Positions 35,401 to 50,000 of a stretch of DNA of 64,000 bases are shown here, piece by piece; positions within the stretch are counted from its first letter, which is position 1; every line of letters begins with the position of its first letter. The translations under genes were made by a program, and so were the position numbers. Below the pieces are notes generated by a model. It was given only the letters and a program-made list of their open reading frames with translations, had not been told where the DNA came from and ran no database searches. The DNA lies in assembly GCF_910591885.1 (NCBI RefSeq), contig NC_063277.1, positions 16,579,164 to 16,643,163 on the forward strand, read 5' to 3'. Origin of the DNA: Bombus terrestris (lineage: Eukaryota > Arthropoda > Insecta > Hymenoptera > Apidae).

Positions 35401-38400
35401 CATGCATCCGAGCACGATATCGATGTACACTGCACGCTTGGTACGGTAAATTCGAGCGGGAAGGGGGTTTGCGAGGGCGCAATAAAGGAGCCGTGGCGTC
35501 CCGATAGAATTTATCGCGGACTCTGTGCAGTCGAGCAACAGAAAACTGCCTTTCCCGCGTCCTGCGATTCCATCGCCGCGGAGCTGATTAGAAATTCCGC
35601 AAGTCGGAGATGGTTATGAAGATCGTGTCGCGGCTCGCGGACAACCGTCTTGCGGATTAGGTTTTGGTTTCGCGTCGATTCGATAGTCGAAAAGGCATTT
35701 CAAATGGAACCTGTTACGCCGTCTTCTTCAGGAAAAGGGGAAAGGAATCGAGATAATCCGAATCTGATTCGATTCGCGCATCTTTGCGTTCGTCGTACGC
35801 GAAAGAGGTATGGGCCCGTCTTCCGGCTGGTCGAAGAGATACGAACGTTTCTTCGTATTTCCAATTCCATCTTTCGCGTTCGCTGTGATGCATCGAGACA
35901 CAGACATTGGAGAACACGGGTCGCGTGTCGTCGTTTCAACGCCTGTCCTATCCCCCGACGATCTGCGACAACGGATCCTCAGTGTCGCGTCTCGAGAATC
36001 GAATTATCTCAGGATAGGGGAAAAATGTCTCGTTGCGAGTGAGATTGATGTGGCTGGAATCTCGGAATTCTCCAACAACGCTCCAACTCCGTTTACGGTG
36101 AATTGTTTTATGAATATAATTGCTACTGGAATTCTTAGGTTCTACGTAATCGTTCCTACCTAACGATTCTTCTGACTTTTTGCAACGAGAGTGGAACGAT
36201 AGCGAGACTGTGAAATTTTAGATATTGGAGAATCGTACGAGTTGAAAAGCTTTGTACGAAGCGGAGGAAAAGATGGAGACGAAGGATGGTAATATTTGTG
36301 AATTGGAAGAAAAATTTATTTTGACAGGCTGAATGTAAATCTCGCCATCGAAAGTTTGCTCTTATATTATACGTTAAATTCGTAACATGTTCGTTATACG
36401 TGGGACGAAAATACAAAAATTGTAAGCAATTGTGTACAGAAAGAGTTAAAAAGTAGATATCTATCGTTGCAAAATGTCAAGAATTTATGTTTGAATCTAC
36501 GGTTTCGACAAGAAGAGCGACGATACAACGATATATGGATATTTTTCATTTCTTGCAAAGTCAGGCGTCGCGCGTTTGCACCATTTTAACCGGTCCCGAG
36601 TGTAAAAAAGCGTGATCGACGACAGAATTTTCGTTCGGAGGATGTTTCATTCAGACCTGACGGCTAAAACTGTCGCGGCCTGACGCTCAAAACGAAACAC
36701 GTAGCAACCGTTTGGCATCTCGGAAATATATGTTCGACCAAGATGTCTCTTGTTCGCGTAACTCTTTCCCACGTAGTATTGTCAACTGTTACGATCCGCG
36801 CATCTGCGTCTTCACGATGCACGACTGACACGACGGCTTGGACAATTTTTGCTCGTCTAGCAGCCGAGTTACAGTTTTTATATATCGTTACAGTTTTTCC
36901 TTTCTTTGAGCAGGTGTATACACGAAAACGTACGGTTTCCTCTTGTCAAAGTTGATTATGTCCGCGAAAAAGAATTTCGTTAATGAAATATTCTTTAACT
37001 CGTTAACCGGTTCGTTTCTTGATTAAAAACTTCTATAATTACGAAACTTTAGCGTTATAGCGTTAGAATTATTCTCCTTACACTCCAGCTTCCAGATAAA
37101 ACGTTTTATATTATTTCCAATATTTATTGTTTGCATGTCAACGGAGAAACGTGACAGTTTCACGCGTTACAATCCTATTACGTTAAAAAGAGAAGAAGGA
37201 AAACACGCATCTCGTAAAGTTTCCACCGTAAGGTTTCTATAAATTCTTTCCCTTCGTAGAATTCTGAGGGGAAAAGGGTTGACTGCAAGGGGTGACTTAG
37301 CGAAGGAAAGAATTAAATGAAACGCGAGCAATGATAAAGGTACCGAACGTGCTTGGACGCTGGAAGCGATGAAAGGTAACGACGTCTTAGGTATCTAACA
37401 CTGTAAAGAACGTCGCTTGCATATTGAATTAAAAGAGCTCTGTCTCTTAGCTGTTAATTTATTACGAACAAACGAGATGTTGCAAAACGAAGAAAAATAA
37501 GAAACCTTGACAGATGTAACACGATGTGAAAAATTCGCTGCGATCGATCATTCCTTTTCAATTTTTCTTACAACTATGATACAACCTGTTTGCATAGAGA
37601 GGAAACTATAGTCGTTGAATTAGGTTGAAGACCTAACTGCAATCTAAATTTCAACGTTGGACTCGGACAACGAAGTTTTATAGGAGATCGTCGAATCAAA
37701 ATAACTCGCAATTTGCGCCCTATTTTCTGCTACTCACGCGACGTACAAACTTTTTTACATTATTTATCGGCGATGAGTAAGCTAAAGTCTTTAAATCAGC
37801 TCGTAAAAAGGAATCCAGCGAGTACGAATCAAGTGATCGAGGAGGCCATTCTATCGAACCATTGCAGTACCATAAGGCACCCTCGCTTTCTCCACTCCGT
37901 AGCTAACTCTTTTAGAAATAGCGTTGCTGCGCTTTAAAAGGAGCAAAATAGAGCAGGAGATGTAAAGAATGATTTCGTTTATATTCTCTGAAAAAGATGC
38001 CTTCTCTTTCTTATTTGGTTTCTTTGAAATATACTTCAAGAACGCTTGCCCTAAGTTTTATGAAAGCATTCAAAATATAAGGAATTCTTAATGCCAAGCT
38101 GTTTAAACGATTTTCGCTATTTATCGGCACATCTGCACTTTCGCTGGTCACACGCGGCCTAAGTTGCCAAAAGTGGAATAACGCCAGGCTGACTGTTTTG
38201 TACGATCCTTAAAAATGCAGCGTTATCAACGCACGAATTAAACAAATGGTAATTACTCCGGGCTATGTGTCATTTCTCTCATATCGTTCAAAATTTATAG
38301 AGAGACGATTCTATGTGTTAAAGCCATTTAGTTAGAAATCTTCTACATTCTTATCGCGAAATACAATAAATAGCTGAAACTTCTTACCTGCGTTACAACG

Positions 38401-41400
38401 CGAGGACTACAGAGGAGAAGTAACAATTTGTAATAATGCAAATCGGTTTATTGGCTAGTTGGTCCGCTTGTGGGCCACGAAAAATCTAGCAATATCGTTA
38501 AAGTGCTCGATAATTCCGTGGTCGGTGAAGGAACAGCGAGCTGACGTGAATACACGTAATAATCTTTTCGAGAGGCAGCGGCTACACGATACGATCCAAA
38601 ATACACGTGTATGCATACGGTAATCCCGTAAGAGGCGGGCAGCAATCCCTTGGAGTGGCTTAAAAGCACTCTGTGAGCTCAGCCGCGGACATTTCGAATT
38701 TCTCCTCGTAGCCGTCGTATGAAAGAACTTCGTTTTCATAGACGTTCGAGCTTTCAGATGCGGCCGTATCGTCTGCGTCATGATTATCATTCGACTTACC
38801 TATCGATTTGTTTAGTAGCCACCTTTCGCCGTTTCATCGACGTTCTGTCGAAATTAGACCAATGAAATCGCGCGAAAAAAATTGTTTTTCGTTGCGTTCC
38901 GTTCGTCTTACGAAACGTTGAAGTTTGTTATAATTTGACGATGGATCGATCATCTATTTTCGTAAAAGGCTAAACGATCGATTTTATGGATCAGGCGTTA
39001 TGGATCGAAAGAGAAACTCGAATTTATCAGGTGTGTGGTTAAAGTATTCGTAAAATTAAAAGCATATTGCCAACTCGTCCAAATCGTGCATCGCATTTCA
39101 ATTTTGACAAATTCCAAATGAAACGCAATTCGTACCAGAACAAAGCGTTGCATATAATTTAGGATCGGTTGATGTTATTAATAACGAGGCTGAGCGCGGA
39201 ACGAACGCGCAAAATCTGTCGCGGACTTGTTGACAAAATTAATGTGACAAAGATTACATGACGCGATCAGCCGCGCGGATTAACCGTATTTACATTACTT
39301 TATCGTGTCCCATGATTAACTTACACGCCAGGTAGTCCATTAATCATCGGATGAACGATCAATTCCGACGATTGCGGCTAGAAACGAAAATGAATTCTAC
39401 TCCGGTCGACTAATTTAAAATCATAACTAATTACTTTGCTCGATATGGGCCATTCAGATTTCCCCGTTTCGCTGAAATCGATAGATCGTCGAAACGCGTG
39501 AGTGGTAGAGACACGCGTGGTCCACGATTGTCAATGCAAAGATATTATTTTCGTCATGCATACGAGTCGCCAACGTTTCGATGTTGCGAAATGATTTCAT
39601 CCGGGATACGCGATTGCCATTTGCAAATATGGAAACGGGATTCGACTCAGTTATCACGTCATTATTCGATATAATGTTTCCCGCGAACAAAATGGAAAAA
39701 TTTTCGAAGATCCTGGATATTTCACATGGAAAGCATATTTGCATATTTTCTACGATGGACCTGGAATTATTTGATCACGCACGGTAATGGTGTTGAATCA
39801 TTTTGTGAGATAGGTACTCATAAACGATAGTGCTTGTAATCTAAAGCTTGTAATTAATAATTCGAGTTATTTGAATAGTTCTCTGCCATCTATCTTCTAA
39901 TTTCTGTTATGAATCGTCATTATTTTCGGTCATTATCGCTTGGAGTTGCGAAAAAATCAATCGTTGTTAAATCGAACAAGACGAATCTACTAATCGCGAC
40001 TTCTAATTTTTTAGAAATCCTAAAGAACATGCCAATCGTTAAATTACGGCGAAAACTGTCCATTCGTCCGGAAGGCTGGTTATCGTTTCTCGATAGACGA
40101 AAACGTCAGGCTCGTCTAATCACGCGAAACGCCAACTATGCGGCGTATTCCATCGTCGGTAGTCGCGAGAAATCGTTCGATCTTATAAACCTAATTCCGT
40201 GCATAAGTTGAGGAATTTGCTGCATAATCCTATGCAGCGGCGCCAGCAATTCCGCGGAGTGGCTGGATGCTTGCGGAAGTAGGGGCCTTGGTCAATCGAT
40301 CGTGACGGAAGTAGCGAATTTCGCCCCTTGTAACGCTCTACTCTGGATCCCTGTTTCCTCTAGATCCGATGCTATCTTTGTCCCTTCGAGTTTCAGGATT
40401 CTTCCACGTTGAAACTTTAATTTGCACACTTGGGAGATCGCGCGTGTATACTTGATGAATCTGGAAAAAATCCCCGCCGTCTTCCTTGGTCCATCAGGGA
40501 AAAGTCAACAAGATAGAGACAAGAGAGGAGGAGCCAGGATTTCACTATGGACTAAGGTGACACGGCGTCCTTCTATCTTGAAGTTTCACAACCGAGCTTA
40601 TGTGAATGAGCCGAGAGTTTGCCTACGTGTACGAGAAGGAAGTTTGGCTCTTGCTGACCGTGGAGTTTTTCGGTTATTTGCATGCCGTACTGCATGCTCC
40701 CGTGGAAATTGATCTGACCACGTGCTCCCATAAAACTTCGCTTTACCGTGAACGCTTCATTCTAGACGAAATTAATGTCAGTTTTCCGTACGCCTCTATC
40801 CATAGGACGTTTCACGCTGCCAGCGTGGGCCGTGGGTCGGTGTAAATAGTTATAATTAGAGAGGAACGTCCAGCGATGAAATTAAATTCCATCGAACGAT
40901 GTATATTTCTAAATTTATATCGCGAAAATGTAATTGCATATTTCTTTTAAATGAAATCCTACATCGATGCAATTTCTCTTTGTTCTCTACAACGAAATTT
41001 GTACAATCGCATCGTGAAATCGGTTAATATAGGAATTACAGTTACAGTTACAGTCGTATATCTCTAATAATCGATGTAGTTTTTTATTTTCTATTGATTT
41101 ATTAAATATTACATATATATATATAAATTTTAAATTTTATATTTGTTAAATCGAACCTTTCGTCTATATTAAAGAATCGGCAAATAGTCTTTAAAAATTA
41201 TAATATACATCAAATATATTTATTTGGAGACGTTGCCAGGGAAAGGACCCTATCCAAAGTAGATCTAGAAGAGAAAACATCTTGTAAAATTGTTCGCGGG
41301 TCAAAGTTCTCACGATGACGGTTAAGAGGGCCGATGCTCCTCACCGTTAACCAGGTTGGAGCGTGCAGAATACAGCCGGGAGCGGAATAAATTGGCGTAA

Positions 41401-43679
41401 AGCGTGGTGAATCAATTGCATCCGCGTTCTGGTAGGCTCTCCGCTGTCAGAAGTACAAACCGGCAACCGGTGGGTATTTAAGCGCACGTTGAGCCGCACG
41501 ACGACCGACCAACCCTCTTCACTTAGGTTCGGGCGCAGGTTGCATTATTCAAAAGTATCGGCGCATTGCAGGCTACGTAAGGGGGCTTGAATTATGCACG
41601 ATTTATTAGCCTAGAGAAGAGAGAGGCTCCCTCGTAGTGATTCGTGCTTGTGTACATAGCATATCTCAATTATGTCGGGGTGCCACCTCCTCCGCTTGGA
41701 AAATTGATACTCCCTCTAGTCCTATTCCCGCCCTCTTCTTCTCGCAACCGATTCGATCTAATTATTAATGTCGTTTTCGTTCTCGTAACGGGATCGTTTG
41801 TAATCTGATTTTTTATTCCCTGGCGTTTATTCGATAATCACGGACCTGCTCAAGGTATGAATCGTACAACCGGTCAGAAATTGCCGGAGATTGTGGAAGA
41901 AATTTATGCCGATTCTTATCTTCCATATTTAACGTTCCTTCTGTTCTTTCCTGGATTTTTACGTCGAGTGGGTTTGCGGTAAAGAGGACTATGATCAAAT
42001 GGAATAACAGCGATTGTACTATCGGTAGCGTTCTATACGAAAGAAAAACAAGTACGAAGAAGAGGCTGGTTATCGTGTGATGAATATAAAGGGAGAAGAT
42101 AGAGGGTGAGTATGGTCATCGAACCCTGGACTTCCTGACCTCCTTCGCGAGGTATTCGTGCAAGAGGTATAATCACGGAGATTGTTCACTTTGTCTTTTC
42201 GTACTGTCCCGTCTGCCGGCGAATGTCGAAGCAAAAATGAAAAAAACAAAAAGAAAAAAGAGGAAACTAATCTTCTTCGGAAGGACAGCGTGGAGGGAAA
42301 TGTGCACAAAGGATATTTGAAGCACATGAGACGACTATTACTTGTCGGTCGCGATTAAACCTTTCGAATAGGGGACCAAGCTTTTTATGAATTCTCTTTG
42401 TCGGCTCTGTGTTTCGAGATGATCAATCCCTTCGTGTAACGTAAAGCGTATTTTTTCTTGGATACGTTGATCGTTTGTAAGCGCTTGGATCAACGAAATC
42501 GATCGGATTCAAGCGATTTGAAACTACTTTGTCCGCGTGAATTTGTCGTTTATTCGATTGGAAGTATTTTTTCGAATTAATTAACCGGAAGCTATTCGCG
42601 TGCGAGGATTATCTGCTTCGAAAATGGCATATCAATCGATGCGAGGTCAATGAGCAGAATAAAGCAATTTTTTTGTCTTTACCGAGAAACAAAATTAACA
42701 AATGCAGAAATAGAAAGTGTAATTCTTTATAAACCGAATGTAGCATTATTATACTAATAGAATATTATGTAGTATTATATACTATTGGACATACTCTTAA
42801 AGTACTCAAAATACTCTTTTCATCATTTTGTCTTATGTTACCTCCTTTCAGAAACATCTCCTCTTCTATTATTACGTTGTAGCCTTCTCTACAGCTAACA
42901 GAGTTTTAACAGAGTTTCATCAGTTTGTACCGCAGCAACACCTTCCGATAGTTCGTTTCTTTATCAAAAATCGATCTATTAAAGTTAGATCATTCGAACT
43001 TACGTCCAATCAACTCGATTAATCCGAATTAGGTTTAAGCGGTTGATAATGTTACGTTGGTATTTATGTAGGGGAATGGTGGTAATAGGATCGAATGATA
43101 CATGGGTGAGAATTAATCGAACCGATTTTATAGAATGGCGATATTGAACAGGCACGGGAGAAAGAGGATTCTTGTCCCGTAAAAGCCATATTTGTACTCG
43201 CGTTTATTGTTACGGATAACATCCGCATAGAGATATCCGAGGTGTGGGAGCATCGATTCGCAAATAATGGGCGCCGCTCCCAACCGGAAGCCGCAGTAAA
43301 TTTAAATATCGACATCGCTCGTGGCCGCCTGAAATCTACTGATTTTTATCATCGTCGGAATTGCTCTTATCGGCTGGTGTTTGCGGCAGAAGAATTTTTG
43401 TAAACACCTTGTAATATATATGTATATGTATCTTGGAGCCTATTATTAAAGGCTCTGGTAAAGTAATTTCTCTTTCGTCCTTTACCTAATTTAATAAAAG
43501 AAGATCTGAAAAAGGATCTTTCTCCATCGTTATTTTTTAATAAATTAATTAAATCCGAGGTGATATTCAAGTCGCTGTTGTTGTCGTAAAACGCTTCAAA
43601 CACTTTTACGATAAAAGTCGTGCACGTGTATTTACTAAAGAGAGATTTTACGAACAAGTTGTCTTATTCAAAATTCCAA

Positions 43680-44050
43680 AATGACAGAGTTCCAAGTCCT
43701 AGAAACGACAGGCTTTATGCGTGTTCCTAGCAAATCTAACCTGGTACTAAACAAATTTGTTCTAAGCTACAAACTACGACTAAGACCATCCAAAATATAA
43801 CCACTGTATATACAGGGTGTCTCGCGACTCACATTTGTCAGGTATGCTTTAACATGGCGAACCAACGACTAGGTATAAGTAAACAATCAACAGCAGGTTA
43901 TTATACACGCGAAAATAAGTCGGGAACTTAATTAGGAAACTAGAGTTTGAACACGTTTAATTACGATACATTTTCAAATGTGACGCATTTTATGAAAACA
44001 TTTCATTTCACATATTCTACTTATTTTTTAACGTAGTTGAAACACCTGTC
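43680..44050. repeat. Possible transposable-element remnant with CAGGGTGTCTCGCGACT end
   Basis: TATATACAGGGTGTCTCGCGACTCACA near 43809-43835 resembles the CAGGGTGTC ends of common insect repeats. The next about 220 bp is of plain, lower-CpG composition unlike its surroundings. No matching inverted end is visible. Confidence 0.3.
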
Positions 44051-47000
44051 GGTTATTTACTCTCCGGTTCAGTCCGGAACTAATCAAGTTAGAGTATACC
44101 CGTCAAATGTTTAAAGTCGATTTTCTGGAAAACGAAGCCTCGGACGAGAAAATGTTATATCAAACTCCTTTCATAGTTTTTCACGTAGGATCATCCTTGT
44201 CCAGTTGTCTGACTATCGCCTCGCTCCGTGCAGTAGTCAAGGGTATAAAGGGTGCATATCGTGTTTGGCGAACGACGTTAGCGTTAATCGGTCAATCGAA
44301 GCTTCAAAATAGGCCAAGCCTGTCTCTGTCTCGAATATCGGGAGACTACACTCGCGAGAGATTCGCGATGGCGCGAACAGCATATCCGTGGACACATACA
44401 TAAATGCATTATTCAGGCAGCCGGTACGGGCTGGCCCGCCGCTATGTGGCTACTGCATTTGCGTTACTTCCACAAGATTAAACTTGCATGCGACGCGCTA
44501 GGCTATGAAGTATAGTCGCAGACGGTACGGTCCGACATGCGACTTGCTCTCGGACAAAGCAGAGACTAGTTTCGTGGTACCCTGTGTCGCCATTGCGCCG
44601 CCACGATCCTCGTTTCCCTGCTCTCTCACCCTCTCTCTTTCTCTCTTTATCTGTCTATCTCTTGCTCTTCGCTCTGCCTTCTGCGCCCTTTCACCCTTGT
44701 TACTCTTTTTCTTCCTGTCGACCAGAACCTTGCATGGATAAATTGCGATTTTATTACGTGGCCTATTATGAGTATAGTCAACAGTCCGATGGAAGTGGCG
44801 GCGGTTCCTGGCGAATTTTCTCCTTTTTTGTTCTCCTTTTTTCAGTCTTGTCGGGATTCGGACGTAAGAATGGTCGATTCGTACAACGTACGCAGTGTTT
44901 TCATTTAAAAAGAGGCTGGGATTTCTGCGGTGGACGTTTAGGATCCAGCCACGTCGTTCCTTGCTTTCGGTCGTTGCCCATGCTGGATCGCGACAGTCTT
45001 TTTGGAACTTGCTCTTGGTTTTTCACTGGCTTCTGTGGTGCGTCTGATACTCGATGGACGTCGATTGATTTCCGCGTTGGTCGCGCAATGCATGAGCAGC
45101 AGCAGAGCCCATCGACGGCCAGGGTATTGGATTTTGGAGAGGATTGATAAAGTTCTACGAATCATCGTGATACGATTGTAGTTAGATGGTTGCTCAACGA
45201 TCCGATATTAAAAATATTGCACTTCGTATTAGATTTTATCGCGAAAAACATCCCTGTCGTTTAAATATGTACGTCAAAAAGCGATGAATTTCGCGTAAAT
45301 GAAATGCCTCCTGGAATTAAAAAACGAGCGATAAAAAATTGAAAATCACTCTTTATGGTCTGTTTGGATGGATGAATTTTATAAGTTCTATACAGATAAC
45401 GCAATTTCGTTAACCCTGCAATATCCTTCTTAACATAACGAGATCAAAACCGAAGAATCAACGAATTATCTCTATCCCAATCCAACCTAAAATTATGCAA
45501 TTTTTTCCTATTAATCCCTGTAATATTACCATAGAATATCTCTATCGGAAAATTATTGTCGTATTTTCATTAGCCACTGACTCATAGAATCGAAGAATAT
45601 AAACTGTCGTAATTTTATTTAGACTCAACCTGGAGTTATGCAAATCTTCTTACTAATTTTTCTCGCATTCGCTTCTTCTCTTTACGGAAATTATATAAAA
45701 AACTTAGGATAACTGGAATGCGTCCAACGCATCGAAATAACGATACTCGACTTATTCTCGATAGAAACGCTTCTGAATAGCAGGATTCATACACAGGGGG
45801 TATACGAAGCACAAGCACGAAGCTTCATCGACACACTTTCTTCTCACAGTTTTCACGTTCCTGGATGATGTCTTGCTAGAATGATTGATGAGCGCAGTCG
45901 GACTCCTATCTCAGCGCTCTCTAGTCTCTTGGCTGAAATCTTTCAGACTTTTATCTCTCGTGTACGTCCATGATTTGCGGCGAACGATGAATTGCAGATT
46001 ACCACTCCGTAGAAAACTGAACAAACCTCCCTCTCTATTAAAACTAGCAAGCATATATTCCTCTACCTTCGCCATACTCGAAATTTGAAAGCTGCAAATT
46101 GCTGCTATTTATATAACAAATTTTATTAGAATCGTATTCGGTGCACGCCTCCGTATTAACATATACTCTGGGAAACAGGCTGCGTTTACTCGTGCGCAGC
46201 AAGTAGAAGAGAAACAAGGAGAATTATAGAGAGCAGAGGGCACCATAGAGACCTATTCGCGAAAACCAAGTTACATTTTACAATACAGCTTCACACGTAC
46301 AAGCTTGATTTCAACCCTTGTATACAATTTCGCTCTATTCGTAGAATGGAAAAAACGCGATTGTTTACACGTTAGAGAAACTGTTGGTTCCCTTGACGTA
46401 ATTTATTAACTTTTTTTCAATTAATACACGTTATATCTAACTCGGTTTTTTCACGACGTAATTATGATAGCGAATGCCAAGGATTCGCTTCGCATCTTTT
46501 TCTTTCCTATCTTCTTTCAACGACATCAAACTTTATGGAATTTGAAGAAACTAGACAGCACTATGATAAACTATCGTTCTTCTTTTTATCTATGTATTGT
46601 CCAATTTATATTTCTAAACAACGTTACATTTACGCAATTTTTGCGCGTATTACTTCGCCGCTTGTTCCTTACTCAGACGTACCGAAACTAAACGAACTAC
46701 GGAATTAGAAATCTCAATCACGCGAACCACGATTCCTTCACTTTGGCATTCACAACGGTAGCGTATGTCTTTAAAGAATATAATTCGCAAAAGAAAAAGT
46801 GTACACCGCGAGCGAACCGTGTCGCTGTTCTATTTTACGTCTGTTTTCGTTTGCATGGCAAATGTCGATTTTATTACGCGCGATGCTCGTCGCAACTGGT
46901 TCGGACAACGAAATACACGGAATAGGGTTCGAGCAACAAAAAACGAGTCGAAGGAAACAATGTTATGCGGGATTTCGACGGGATTTTTCAGTGGAGTTTT

Positions 47001-50000
47001 ACGATTCACTTCTGGTTTGGCAGATTTCCGGGATATAGATCGCTATCATGGCCGAATTGAAAGTCGTGTTTGATATATTAAAACAACGAAACGTTGATTT
47101 ATCGCGTGGCCAACGATCAGCCGGGTAGATTGGTCGGTCGGATAAGTGCGTTGGAATGAAAAGCGACGATCTTAAATGGGTTGGACAATGGATGAGCGTC
47201 GTGGGGATGAAACTTTCGATTCAACACGACGTTTCTGACCGATGCTTCTGCTTCCTGTTCGACTGTCTCATTCTTCGTGTAATTTTATTATCTATTTTAA
47301 TACAACGACGCCAAGGTATTCGTACACCGGAAGAAATACTTTGCGAATATATTTTATACGGTTCGTTTATAGAATTTTACGTCGTAAATGTTCAGTACGT
47401 ACGTAGATTCGGAGTTAATCAGAAATTTTTGAAAATTATGATATTACGAAGAAAAATTATATAAGTAACGAAGAAAAGAAATTAGTTTTATTGTACTAAA
47501 TTAGAGAGATATTATTATAACATGTTTAACGTTTCGAGCGGAATAATAATCCCTGAATGTTTGAATAATTTCGTAGCGATGTTTCAAGTTCACGTAAGTT
47601 TTCATAAGTATCGTAATCCTACTTATGCAAAGCAGCGTAAGTCGGTAATATTTAAAATAAGAATGGGGTTAGGTTGGTTTTTATTTAAGCCGATATAGAA
47701 GAGATTTTCCAAGGCGATGCATCCGAAAGAACGCCGCCGGGACGTTGACGAGAAACGATGAAGCGAAGATCCACATGATTTATCGTCACTAGCTTACTCT
47801 TCGTGCGTCTATAAATTGTTCTTCAACCGGAGCATTTTAAATAACGGCTTAAGAGGAAGTTTTTTAATCTCGAAATCTGTTCGCTCTACGAAAAGAAGAA
47901 GCCGGTTGGTCTTGAAGGTTCGCATTTTATTAATGAAATAAGCCTGCGGGCTTTATACTTGGCGCTAGGAGGGAGTGGCCTAACTTTTGCAATTAATATT
48001 ATTGCACCGCGGCCTAAGTACATAATGAGACTTCATAATTTGTTAAATGTCTTTTATTAAGGCTTCGCGGAAACTTTTATTCGATTCGCGAGATGTATTT
48101 GTATTACGAAGAGAAAGCCTCGAGGAGCCTTTCGTAATTCGTCATGTAATGGATTCTGCGATGGAAAATTGGGATCTTGGGAAAACGAAAGCAAATTACT
48201 TGCAAAAATTATATAGCATTGCGAGGGAAGGACACGCGAGATGATTTATTTTAATTCGTAAGGGAATAAAAGTGCAGATTGGAACGATTTGCATATTCAA
48301 ATTTTTTCCGCGTGTAATTTTTAAACTTTAAAGGATTTTCTGAAACTCGATATATCGGAGGTGTTTAAGTTTCTCTTTGTATGGAATTTAGTTATTGTAA
48401 TATCGAATTATAAATGCATTAATTTCAATAGGACGTAATGGCTTTCGTATAAATAAATTTCCATAGTAAAATATCGACGTGTCCCGAATTAACACCGTTG
48501 AAATTGAATTTAATCTAGCTCTCGTTTTAAAAAACAACAAATATTCGTGAAATTTTAAAAAGACGTTATTCGAATTCGCGAAGTATCACGGGCCGTTTCC
48601 TTTCTCCTCTTCAGTTTTCCTTTTTTTATCAAATCGAGGCCAGAAAAACGGGAACAAGTAAAACGAGTGCCTTCTGAAAGCCCATCGAGTGCATTCGCGG
48701 TCTCTCGAAAGCGAACAACATGCCTCGATTCAATAACCTCGATAAACCCCCTCCCCCATCGCTCAACTTCGCCTCCTTCTGCCGCTTTCATTGCCGCCTA
48801 CGTTTTAAACCGAGGGGGTGAATCATCCGCGACGCTCAACGCTCAGAAAGCTTCCTTACAGAATCTGCCTCCGGTTGTAAGCCTTCTATTCCGCGGCATA
48901 ACTCGATAACTCGATAAACTGGTCTTATCCGTGAACCGTTGGCGAGTAAATCTAAGAGGTCACTTAAAATTCAGCCACCTCACCGAGATCTTTTCTCAAT
49001 GGAACGTCAGCCTGGCCCGTTAGACGCCTTTTCGAACGGGCTAAACCAACTCGTATAAACTGCAAGACATTTTTAGATTGCATCCGTTTCAAATTCCGAG
49101 ATCCGTTTTATGGTGGAAATTCGAGGTATTCGGCAGATACGTTATCAGGGTAGCTTATGTAAGTAGGCTTATCTTTTATCTTGCGCCGTATAAAGGGCTG
49201 TGTTTGTCAGGATCGTGGATATTTTGGGGCGTTTGCTGAAGTTGCAGATGTAACTTGATGCTTACGAGCTCTTCTCTGGGTAACATGTTGCGCACTAAGT
49301 AATTTATTACACTTATTTACTACTCGAATACCGTGTACTTAATACCCGAACTATCAGTGTGCTGTACTTATTTCGGCGCGGTTCTGGTAAGTCAGTTCAA
49401 CTTTTCGGAAACTCATTATCATTCACTCCGCGTGTATGTAACGAGACCAGTCGTACCATAAGCACCAGCGTTTCAATGTCGATAACACCACACAGACATC
49501 CGATAGAATAGTAGATCCTCGTACGCGAGTATCGCAATGATTGTCTCGATAATCTCGCTAGTAGATTTAGAGTAATAGAATCTTTAAGAAAACGGAAAAT
49601 ATACTTATGCGTTGTTGAAACAGAACGTTTAGTCGTCGATCGCTCTAGCGGTTTTAAATAACGATAAATAGATTACGAGTGGTAATTTTAATCGACGAGT
49701 TACGAATAATGACACGAACGATCGAAAATCGGCTTGGTTTTCTTCTCGAATATCGGTACAAAAGGAAGAGGGAATGTTACGACTTCGAATCTCAACGAGA
49801 TTCGCCACTGCCTTCTGACAATTCGAACTTAATTAACCGCCTGGTCCGAGTACCTCTCCGTCGAATTTCAATTATCCCCTATCCCTGCATTGAAACCACG
49901 TGGAACTATTTCCGTCAGTTGGAACTTCTATGCGTTATAATTCGATCCTATTGGCATGCGGATATTAATTTTAGCAAAATTCCAACTGTCTCGAGCTCGC

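Noticed and set aside
44584..45147. 187-codon plus-strand open frame
   Set aside because: Starts in a CT microsatellite-like tract, has no motif, and overlaps other frames of similar quality.
47156..47464. 102-codon frame with a hydrophobic stretch resembling a membrane segment
   Set aside because: The AT-rich frame gives Leu/Ile/Phe runs; no start context, no similarity, no splice sites.
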